Shown here piece after piece: positions 1 to 5,134 of a DNA stretch of 6,671 nt. The notes beneath the pieces were generated by a model. It worked only from the letters and a program-made list of their open reading frames with translations. It was not told where the DNA came from and made no database searches. Origin of the DNA: an uncultured Ruminococcus sp. (GTDB taxonomy: Bacteria > Bacillota > Clostridia > Oscillospirales > Acutalibacteraceae); NCBI GenBank assembly GCA_902773165.1, contig CACYDO010000004.1, forward strand, positions 1-6,671, given 5' to 3'. The number at the start of each line of letters is the position of its first letter. Positions within the stretch are counted from its first letter, which is position 1. The translations under genes were made by a program, and so were the position numbers.

Positions 1-872
1 GCCTCTTTTCCCAAAACCTCGCGTGACTTTGCGTGTTCGGCGTTGTCTACGAGGTGCAGCTCGCTGTAGCCCGATGTTGCTTCCTTCATTCGGCTGCTGT
101 TGTCGGGCGTAATAAACGTATCGTCAGCACCGTGAATAAAGCAGATCGGAACAGTATTTCCGGGCAGTGCGTTTATCGCGCTGGTGTCCTTCATGCTGTA
201 GCTGAAAAACAACTGCAGCTCAAGATCTACGATCGGCTCGGCAAACCTGATAACTCCCTTCATGTTTTCCCCGATAAGCTCGTAGAGATTGGCAAAGCCG
301 CAGTCTGCAACGACAAAATGCACCTTCGGCTTGAATTTCAGCGCAGAAAGCGAAGTGCTGCTGCCCATAGATTCACCGTGCAGACCGAGATAGATATCCT
401 CTCCGTAACGTTCATATGTATCGTCGATTATTTTGATAAGATCCTCGGATTCAAAGTTGCCTATCGTATTTACCGATTTTTCGTTTTCACCGTGACCGCG
501 AAGATCGTATATAACGCAGTTGTACCCAAGCTCGATATAAACAGGCACGTATTTCGCCGCACCGTAACGATTGGAATTGTAGCCATGCGAAATAATGACG
601 TACTTATTGGAGCTTTTCGTTTCCTCATTCGCAACAAGCTCACAGTGAAGAATATAATCGTCCTTTCCGCTTACGATGTAGTCCTCAACGCCGTAATCTT
701 CGAGATTCCCCCACACCCCGTGCGATTTTGCCCACTCCTTTTCTTCATCAAGCGACATTCCCTTCGGTGTACTGAGAGTTTTTGCCAATGCAGAAGTAAA
801 TATCAGCACAAGCAGCGCCATAGCCGCTACAACGATCACTGCGATACGCAGGAATATTTTCAGCTTTTCCAT
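1..872 (-). CDS. Alpha/beta hydrolase, membrane-anchored or secreted, 3' end cut by the window
   Basis: The visible part is 290 residues. It reads as a serine hydrolase of the alpha/beta-hydrolase fold, of the kind seen in Firmicute YqkD-like proteins. Residues 5-28 are one hydrophobic segment ending in SALA-KT, so it is either a signal peptide cleaved near residue 30 or a signal anchor; the enzyme probably acts outside the membrane. The oxyanion strand is VIISHGYNS (92-100), followed by YDLRGHG (122-128). The nucleophile elbow is GESMG (166-170) with Ser168. The acid is probably Asp251 in HGADD (247-251), and the catalytic His is His280 in NAEH. All catalytic elements are therefore present, and probably only a short C-terminal stretch is missing. 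The ATG at 870-872 has a strong GAGGAGG about 7 bases upstream. It lies 26 bp after the transporter stop, so the two are probably co-transcribed. The substrate (ester, peptide or lipid) cannot be told from sequence. Confidence 0.9.
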   Translation of the reverse strand, partial: MEKLKIFLRIAVIVVAAMALLVLIFTSALAKTLSTPKGMSLDEEKEWAKSHGVWGNLEDYGVEDYIVSGKDDYILHCELVANEETKSSNKYVIISHGYNSNRYGAAKYVPVYIELGYNCVIYDLRGHGENEKSVNTIGNFESEDLIKIIDDTYERYGEDIYLGLHGESMGSSTSLSALKFKPKVHFVVADCGFANLYELIGENMKGVIRFAEPIVDLELQLFFSYSMKDTSAINALPGNTVPICFIHGADDTFITPDNSSRMKEATSGYSELHLVDNAEHAKSREVLGKE

Positions 873-898
873 ATGATAACCTCCTCGGAGAAATGCGT

Positions 899-1795
899 CT
901 ATTGCTTACTCTCTTCCTTTACAGCGTGTTTTTTATTATATACAAACATCAGCGCCGCCATAGCTATGATAATAAAATAACCTATCCAGCTCAGAAGATC
1001 GGGTATCTGACCGAAAACGAAAAATCCCAGCGCTGCCGCAAAAATTATCTGAGTATAATCGTAGATCGACACCTCGCGCGCCGGCGCATAGCAATATGCC
1101 GCAGTTATCGTAAACTGTCCTCCTGCCGCAGACATTCCTGCAAGGATCAGAATTATCAGCTGCTTTATCGTCATCGGGTGAAAATCAAATATCAGAAACG
1201 GCAGAGTGACCAGGCAGGAAAATCCCGAGAAAAACGCTACGATCAGAACGCCTTTAACACCTTTTTTTCCGAGCAGCCTGACCATAGTATAGGCAAAGCC
1301 TGCGCAAATGCCTCCGCACAGCGCGATAAACGCCGGAAAAGTAAGCGCGTTTGAAAAGCCGGGCTTCACGACAAACATTGCGCCTACAAGCGCGCCAAAA
1401 ACAAATAACAGCTGAGGGATCGTTACACTTTCCTTCAAGATAACTATGCTGAATATTATTACGAAAAACGGCGACATCTTATTGAGGATAGACGCGTCTG
1501 CGAGATCAAGCTTATCGAGTGCGTAAAAATTACATAAAATTCCGACCGTCCCCAACAGAGATCGCAGGAAAAGCGGAAGAACAGCCTGTTTTTCTATTTT
1601 CAGAGACACCTTGTCGCGAATTATGGCAGCTGCCGCGATGATAAATGCTATAAGATTCCTGAAAAAGCTTTTTTGCACGGAAGGAAGCTCCCCCGAAAGG
1701 TGGACGAACATATTCATCAGCGCAAAGAAAAATGCTGAGAGAATTATCAGGATCATCGCCTTATAAAGCGGCTTCATTTCTTGTCTTTTTTTCAT
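899..1795 (-). CDS. EamA/DMT-superfamily transporter
   Basis: This is a 298-residue polytopic inner-membrane protein with about ten hydrophobic helices (roughly 13-31, 45-60, 73-92, 98-120, 127-145, 152-172, 183-203, 211-232, 243-262 and 268-287). That is the usual length and two-times-five-helix layout of the drug/metabolite transporter superfamily, with two EamA repeats covering about residues 12-145 and 153-288. The first repeat carries the typical family pattern: an Arg at the head of a helix (FLRSLLG, 77-82), a Tyr-Ala-Leu (91-93), a Pro in the fourth helix (SPFFV) and a closing LKE (120-122). The second repeat shows the matching AAYCYAPA and Tyr-Thr-Gln region. Members export or import small metabolites, and the substrate is not predictable here. 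The ATG at 1793-1795 is chosen because GGAG lies 6 bases upstream; the later Met7 has no comparable site. It is followed 26 bp later by the hydrolase. Confidence 0.93.
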   Translation of the reverse strand: MKKRQEMKPLYKAMILIILSAFFFALMNMFVHLSGELPSVQKSFFRNLIAFIIAAAAIIRDKVSLKIEKQAVLPLFLRSLLGTVGILCNFYALDKLDLADASILNKMSPFFVIIFSIVILKESVTIPQLLFVFGALVGAMFVVKPGFSNALTFPAFIALCGGICAGFAYTMVRLLGKKGVKGVLIVAFFSGFSCLVTLPFLIFDFHPMTIKQLIILILAGMSAAGGQFTITAAYCYAPAREVSIYDYTQIIFAAALGFFVFGQIPDLLSWIGYFIIIAMAALMFVYNKKHAVKEESKQ

Positions 1796-1824
1796 AAATT
1801 ACTCCGTTATTTTTTTCGTAAGCG

Positions 1825-1856
1825 AAAAGGAACACAGAAAGACCTGCGTTCCTTTT
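1825..1856 (-). terminator. Hairpin after the large zinc-finger protein gene, probable intrinsic terminator or attenuator
   Basis: The two arms at 1825-1837 and 1844-1856 form a 13-bp stem with a 6-base loop. On the minus-strand RNA the stem is AAAAGGAACGCAG against CUGUGUUCCUUUU, with one G-U wobble. Read on the plus strand the same position is an A-C mismatch, so the structure fits minus-strand transcription better. It begins 12 bases after the TAA TAA stop of the upstream gene and ends about 20 bases before the ribosome-binding site of the transporter. The U run is part of the stem and the tail after it is not U-rich, so termination may be leaky and allow read-through into the transporter. 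No convincing separate promoter for the transporter was found in this 73-base gap. Confidence 0.6.
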
Positions 1857-1868
1857 GCAATCATTTTA

Positions 1869-4652
1869 TTACCACTTGACTCTCGGCTTTCTTTCTCCGC
1901 AGGCACATACACCAACGTATTCCTGGTTTTTCTTGCCGCAGCCGGGGCATTCCCACTCATCGTACTCGGACGCGTCCACATATTTTCTCTGTGCCGGCGT
2001 ACCGCCTTTTACGATACCGGAATCATTGCCGTTGCTGCTTTTTGTTGACTTATTACCGTTTCTGCTGAGGAATCTGTCGGAGAAGCTCTTCTTCTCAGGA
2101 GCCTGCTCTCTGCCTCTGTTGCCAAATGCCATTGAATTACCCCCTGTAGTGTTAGATTTTTCGTTCGGGTTTTGTTTTTTCTTTACTTCACTTCTCCGGC
2201 TTTTCGGAGCTTCGCCGCGGCTCAGCTCTTCAAAGAGAGAGAAAGTATATTCGCCAAGCCTCTGAGTTATCGGAGGCTTTTTGCCTGTTCCATTGCCCTC
2301 GCTTCTGCGCGTAAACGGAGCGCGCGGAGCATTTGAGGACTTTTGCTGCGCAGGAGGATTCTGCTGAGGCGGCTCAGAGAACCTCTGCTGCTGCGGTTCT
2401 GCCTGCTGTGCAGGTGCTTTCTTCGGTTCCGGCGGCAGGAAGGAATCAAGATCGCTGCTGCCTTTTCCGACAGGAGCGTTTGCCTTTTCCGCTGCCTTTT
2501 CCGATACCTTTTCCGACTGCTCCGGCGGCAGGAAGGAAATAAGATCTTCATTGCCGCTCTGATCGAACAGCTGCGGCTGTATCGGCTGCTGCTCAGGATT
2601 TTTTGCTTTGAAGCCATGCACCGTGTACGGCGGCATTGCGGAATTATATGAGCTTTCCGTTCCCTTTTCCGGGATCGGCGGCGGCGTTGCTCCGCCCTGC
2701 GCCATCTGCGGCGCTGCTATTCCTGCCGAAGCTGCCTTAAACGGGTGTACCGTATACGGCGGCATTGCGGAATTATACGAGCTTTCCGTTCCCTTTTCCG
2801 GGATCGGCGGCGGCGTTACTCCGCCCTGCGCCATCTGCGGCGCTGCTATTCCTGCCGAAGCTGCCTTAAACGGATGTACCGTGTACGGCGGCATTGCGGA
2901 ATTATATGAGCCTTCCGTTCCCTTTTGCGGGATCGGCGGCGTTACTCCGCCCTGCGCCATCTGCGGCGCTGCTATTCCTGCCGAAGCTGCCTTAAACGGG
3001 TGTACCGTGTACGGCGGCATTGCGGAATTGTATGAGCCTTCCGCACCGTCTGCCGGGATCGGCGGCGGTGTTACTCCGCCCTGCGCCATCTGCGGCGCTG
3101 CTATATCGGAAGAAGCCGATTTAAAGACATGAACTGTATACGGCGGCATTGCAGAATTATACGCCTGACTCTGAGTTACGGGAGGCGCTGCCGCAGGACG
3201 GAACGGGTGTACCGTATACGGCGGCATTGCCGGATTATATGTGCCGTCATTCTGCGAAACGAAGGAGCCTGCATAGCCGAACGGCGATACAAAGCCGCCC
3301 TGATTCGGCGCCATTCCGGGAGCACCCTGGAGATTTGGCAGCGGCTGATACATATTCTGCACAGGTGCAGGTCTGTAATAATTAGGCTGCATATAGCCGT
3401 TCATCGGATACAGCGGCTGATTCGGCATCATAGGCGGAAGCATTCCTCCACCCTGAGCCATAGGCATACCCTGCTGCCCCTGCATCATTGGCGGCATATC
3501 CGGAGGGAGCTGAGCGCCTGACTGCTGCTGATTGTTTTCACTGTGCAGGTTGTCATTTGAAGGAGCGGCACTCGGCTTCGGTTCTTCCTGAGGAACACTC
3601 TGCGGCGCTTTCGCTTGTGGCTGCGGAGGCATCTCTCTTACAGGCTCACTCTGCTCGGGAGCAGGCTGCCGGTTGTCTGCACGTGCGGCATTAGTTCCCA
3701 TAAAGAAGCCGTCATCGTCATCGTAAGAATTCGATGGAGAACGATCTTCGGAAAAGCGCGGAGCAGGCTCGTTATACATGCCGTTGTCGGAAGCAGGATC
3801 CGGCGCATTGTCTGCGCGTTCGTTCATATTCACATCAGACGGTCTTGCGCCGTCGTCCTCATTTCCCATGAACTGAGGCTTCGGCTCGTAGAATCCGATA
3901 TCCTCCTGCTCTGAGTCCCTATCCTCGCGGTCACCGGCAAAGCTGTCTCTCTTATTCTCCTCAAGGAATTTATCAGCAAATGTCTTTTTCTTTTCCTCGT
4001 TTATGCCGTAATTAAGCTTTGGGTTCAGACCGGGAGCAGGCTTAGGCGGACGCGGCGGCTCGGGAGCATTTGCAGGCGCCTTTGCCGGGGGATTATATTT
4101 TTCGTACAAGCCGCTGCGGTCGGGCTTTGGCTTTTCTTCTTTTCCGAGGTAAAGAAAATGCTTCTTCGCGCGGCTGCCGTCCTCCGCCATACCCTCGGCT
4201 GGAGCAGATTCTGTTGACTGCGACTGATTCATCTCGGCGACAGATCGCTTCTCCTGCTTTTCCTGGAATGGTGAAGCATGAGAATGCGCCGTTTTCGTCC
4301 AGTGCTTTATCTGTTCCATCGAGATAAACGATTTCAATATCTCGTAAACACCTATTATCGCGATAAGAAGACCTGTAACAGCGTACGTTATCCACGCATA
4401 GGCAAGTATTTTATCATCGTCAACGGAAGGATCGTCAAGACCACTGTAGCATTTTGCAACGCTTACGATGATCGTAATCACGCCGAGAAGAATAAAAGCC
4501 CCCCCGTAGATAACATTTCCGGTAACTTCCCTTCGCTGGAGATCAAAAATTGCAGATTCGAGAGGATTAAACTCCAACGACGAACTTTTAGACTTTTTCT
4601 TTTTTTCCTTATTAGGCGTTTCACCATTAGGCGCTTTAGGTTTCATGCTCAC
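1869..4652 (-). CDS. Membrane-anchored, disordered repeat protein with C-terminal RanBP2-like zinc finger, function unknown
   Basis: This 927-residue protein is not recognised as a named family. Residues 1-45 are charged, with a KEKKKKSK stretch. Two membrane helices follow at about 48-68 and 83-106, joined by a short acidic loop (DDPSVDDD). The positive-inside rule puts both ends, including the ~820-residue tail, in the cytoplasm. Residues 120-470 are low-complexity, rich in Pro, Gln, Asn, Asp and Met. Residues 472-682 hold six copies of YN(S/P)AMPPYTVHxF(K/R), the last five at a 42-43-residue period. Then come two copies of a DLxSFLPPE motif (703-711 and 734-742), a short possible helix (LGEYTFSLFEELSRGE), and a finger at 900-918: W-x-C-x2-C-x3-N-x6-C-x-C. 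Only five cysteines occur and four are in the finger. The start is GTG at 4650-4652, with AAGGGAGG 8 bases upstream; the ATG two codons later is 14 bases away. It has its own promoter. A scaffold or partner-binding role is inference only. Confidence 0.9.
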   Translation of the reverse strand: MSMKPKAPNGETPNKEKKKKSKSSSLEFNPLESAIFDLQRREVTGNVIYGGAFILLGVITIIVSVAKCYSGLDDPSVDDDKILAYAWITYAVTGLLIAIIGVYEILKSFISMEQIKHWTKTAHSHASPFQEKQEKRSVAEMNQSQSTESAPAEGMAEDGSRAKKHFLYLGKEEKPKPDRSGLYEKYNPPAKAPANAPEPPRPPKPAPGLNPKLNYGINEEKKKTFADKFLEENKRDSFAGDREDRDSEQEDIGFYEPKPQFMGNEDDGARPSDVNMNERADNAPDPASDNGMYNEPAPRFSEDRSPSNSYDDDDGFFMGTNAARADNRQPAPEQSEPVREMPPQPQAKAPQSVPQEEPKPSAAPSNDNLHSENNQQQSGAQLPPDMPPMMQGQQGMPMAQGGGMLPPMMPNQPLYPMNGYMQPNYYRPAPVQNMYQPLPNLQGAPGMAPNQGGFVSPFGYAGSFVSQNDGTYNPAMPPYTVHPFRPAAAPPVTQSQAYNSAMPPYTVHVFKSASSDIAAPQMAQGGVTPPPIPADGAEGSYNSAMPPYTVHPFKAASAGIAAPQMAQGGVTPPIPQKGTEGSYNSAMPPYTVHPFKAASAGIAAPQMAQGGVTPPPIPEKGTESSYNSAMPPYTVHPFKAASAGIAAPQMAQGGATPPPIPEKGTESSYNSAMPPYTVHGFKAKNPEQQPIQPQLFDQSGNEDLISFLPPEQSEKVSEKAAEKANAPVGKGSSDLDSFLPPEPKKAPAQQAEPQQQRFSEPPQQNPPAQQKSSNAPRAPFTRRSEGNGTGKKPPITQRLGEYTFSLFEELSRGEAPKSRRSEVKKKQNPNEKSNTTGGNSMAFGNRGREQAPEKKSFSDRFLSRNGNKSTKSSNGNDSGIVKGGTPAQRKYVDASEYDEWECPGCGKKNQEYVGVCACGERKPRVKW
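1896..1955 (-). other. Encoded zinc-finger domain, RanBP2-like, at the extreme C terminus
   Basis: Protein residues 900-918 read W-E-C-P-G-C-G-K-K-N then C-A-C. This matches the RanBP2-type zinc-finger pattern (W-x-C-x2-4-C-x3-N-x6-C-x2-C) in the Trp, the first cysteine pair, the Asn and the six-residue spacing. The last pair is C-x-C (Cys916 and Cys918), one residue shorter than the classical form. The four cysteines should bind one zinc. In eukaryotes such fingers bind ubiquitin or single-stranded RNA. In bacteria short ribbons at protein ends are often uncharacterised, so no ligand is claimed. Confidence 0.75.
2607..3239 (-). repeat. Coding tandem repeats: six YNSAMPPYTVHPFK modules, core period 129 bp
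   Basis: The module YN(S/P)AMPPYTVHxF(K/R) begins at protein residues 472, 498, 541, 583, 626 and 669. The first two copies are 26 residues apart and more divergent. The next intervals are 43, 42, 43 and 43 residues, with linkers like AASAGIAAPQMAQGG followed by TPPPIPEKGTE. At DNA level the units 2617-2745 and 2746-2874 are both 129 bp and differ at only five positions. The unit 2875-3000 is 126 bp and lacks one Pro codon, and 3001-3129 is a more divergent 129-bp unit. The near-identity of the middle units, set between diverged outer ones, points to recent duplication or gene conversion. Copy number probably varies between strains. Confidence 0.95.
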
Positions 4653-4660
4653 TCGATTTC

Positions 4661-4668
4661 CCTCCCTT
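4661..4668 (-). promoter_or_regulatory. Ribosome-binding site that selects the GTG start of the 927-residue protein
   Basis: On the minus strand AAGGGAGG ends 8 bases before GTG (4650-4652) and 14 bases before the alternative ATG (4644-4646). The usual Shine-Dalgarno spacing of about 5-9 bases favours the GTG. The choice changes the protein by only two residues. Confidence 0.75.
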
Positions 4669-4684
4669 TAGCTTTCAGATTATA

Positions 4685-4713
4685 ATTATACACTAAACAG
4701 AATGAAATTTCAA
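4685..4713 (-). promoter_or_regulatory. Sigma-70 (SigA) type promoter for the large zinc-finger protein gene
   Basis: On the minus strand the -35 box is TTGAAA (4708-4713), the spacer is 17 bp (4691-4707), and the -10 box is TATAAT (4685-4690). The -10 is a perfect consensus and the -35 matches five of six bases (TTGACA). The bases just upstream of the -35 (about 4714-4740) are almost all A and T, as in an UP element. Transcription would start near 4678, giving a leader of about 25 bases before the GTG start. Confidence 0.8.
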
Positions 4714-4815
4714 TAATTTTCGAAATATTTTGGAAAAATTCACATTAGATTTGTTGATTTATATAAATAATAAACAAATTTATGTTCCATATGACGATAT
4801 TTAAGTTCTGAGGCA
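4714..4815. other. AT-rich non-coding stretch with a 12-bp palindrome
   Basis: No gene is supported here. The stretch is strongly AT-rich and contains the perfect palindrome ATTTATATAAAT at 4757-4768, flanked by TTTGTT (4750-4755) and its complement AACAAA (4773-4778). It lies directly upstream of the promoter, so it could be an UP element and a regulator site, but no regulator is known. No good plus-strand promoter with proper spacing was seen. Confidence 0.45.
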
Positions 4816-4816
4816 A

Positions 4817-4900
4817 CACCGGGCATACGCAGTACGCGCATATAGTTTTTTGATGACTGTTGGTTTGCGCCCGCGAACCGGATTGATCCCTAAAGACGGC
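4817..4900. repeat. Possible decayed third copy or fragments of the 100-bp repeat
   Basis: ACACCGG followed closely by CATACGCA (4817-4831) resembles ACACCGGAGTACATACGCA at the head of copy 2, in the same order and with a short deletion. Next to it GTTTTTTGATGAC (4845-4857) is the inverse complement of 5054-5070 apart from a 4-base gap, which suggests an inverted fragment. A hairpin with arms GGTTTGCG and CGCGAACC lies at 4862-4879. The likeness is partial and might be chance in part. Confidence 0.35.
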
Positions 4901-5003
4901 GCCGATCCCGGAGTACATACGCACTAATATTAGTTGCATGCGCGGCAATGAGTTGTCATCAATCATAAACCGTGGCGGAACTGCCTGCGGCCGCTTGGCC
5001 GCC
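4901..5003. repeat. Tandem ~100-bp non-coding repeat, copy 1
   Basis: This copy runs from GCCGA at 4901 and is directly followed by copy 2, which begins with the same GCCGA at 5001, exactly 100 bp away. Bases 4908-4949 are identical to 5008-5049 (42 of 42), and most of the rest aligns with a 1-base indel and scattered substitutions. It includes the perfect palindrome ACTAATATTAGT (4923-4934), set within a longer imperfect inverted repeat, and a hairpin GCGGCC-GCTT-GGCCGC (4987-5002). No reading frame in it is convincing. The element type is unknown; a mobile repeat, a regulator site pair or a structured RNA are all possible. Confidence 0.88.
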
Positions 5004-5102
5004 GACACCGGAGTACATACGCACTAATATTAGTTGCATGCGCGGCAATAAGTGTCATCAATCAAAAAACACAGCGGAACAGCCTGCGACCGATTGGCCG
5101 CA
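5001..5102. repeat. Tandem ~100-bp non-coding repeat, copy 2
   Basis: This is the second copy of the repeat, with the palindrome ACTAATATTAGT at 5023-5034. Its right-hand end corresponds to the GC hairpin of copy 1 but has diverged and been extended into a 12-bp stem (5080-5107) that probably serves as terminator for the DUF4173-like gene. It also holds the A-run AAAAAA at 5064-5069, where copy 1 has ATAAA. Confidence 0.88.
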
Positions 5103-5107
5103 GGCTG
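5064..5107 (-). terminator. Probable intrinsic terminator of the DUF4173-like gene
   Basis: On the minus-strand RNA, 5107-5096 and 5091-5080 form a 12-bp stem (CAGCCUGCGGCC against GGUCGCAGGCUG, one G-U wobble) with the loop AAUC. On the plus strand the wobble becomes an A-C mismatch, which favours minus-strand use. It starts 27 bases after the TAA stop. A run of six U lies at 5069-5064, ten bases past the stem. That gap is long, but GC and GG flanking the stem can pair with CC and GC in it, bringing the helix to within about four bases of the U run. Confidence 0.6.
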
Positions 5108-5134
5108 CCTGCTATTATTATACACCTACCAACA

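Noticed and set aside
33..980. Plus-strand 315-codon open frame opposite the hydrolase
   Set aside because: The minus strand encodes a hydrolase with all catalytic motifs and a strong ribosome-binding site; the plus frame has no recognisable domain and runs on into the transporter gene.
893..1354. Plus-strand 153-codon open frame opposite the transporter
   Set aside because: Arg/Lys-rich composition typical of an antisense frame, with no domain; the opposite strand is a clear EamA transporter.
2608..3132. Plus-strand 174-codon open frame with its own repeats (CTVYGGIAELYE and similar)
   Set aside because: It is the antisense reading of the repeat array in the minus-strand gene. The repeats keep any stop-free frame open. 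It has no good ribosome-binding site, and its codon changes are explained by the minus-strand protein.
4384..4395. TTATCCACG as a DnaA box
   Set aside because: It is a single site inside a coding region, with no cluster and no origin context.
4745..5008. Minus-strand 87-codon open frame through repeat copy 1
   Set aside because: No ribosome-binding site was found, the composition is not protein-like, and the frame is not preserved in copy 2 because of the 1-base indel.
4923..5034. ACTAATATTAGT palindromes as a XerCD dif-type site
   Set aside because: They do not show the two 11-bp half sites and 6-bp centre of known Firmicute dif sequences, and dif is not normally duplicated in tandem.
4901..5102. 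CRISPR-like reading of the two direct repeats
   Set aside because: There are only two copies, the conserved block is 42 bp, and the sequences between blocks are themselves homologous rather than unique spacers. No cas gene is in the window.
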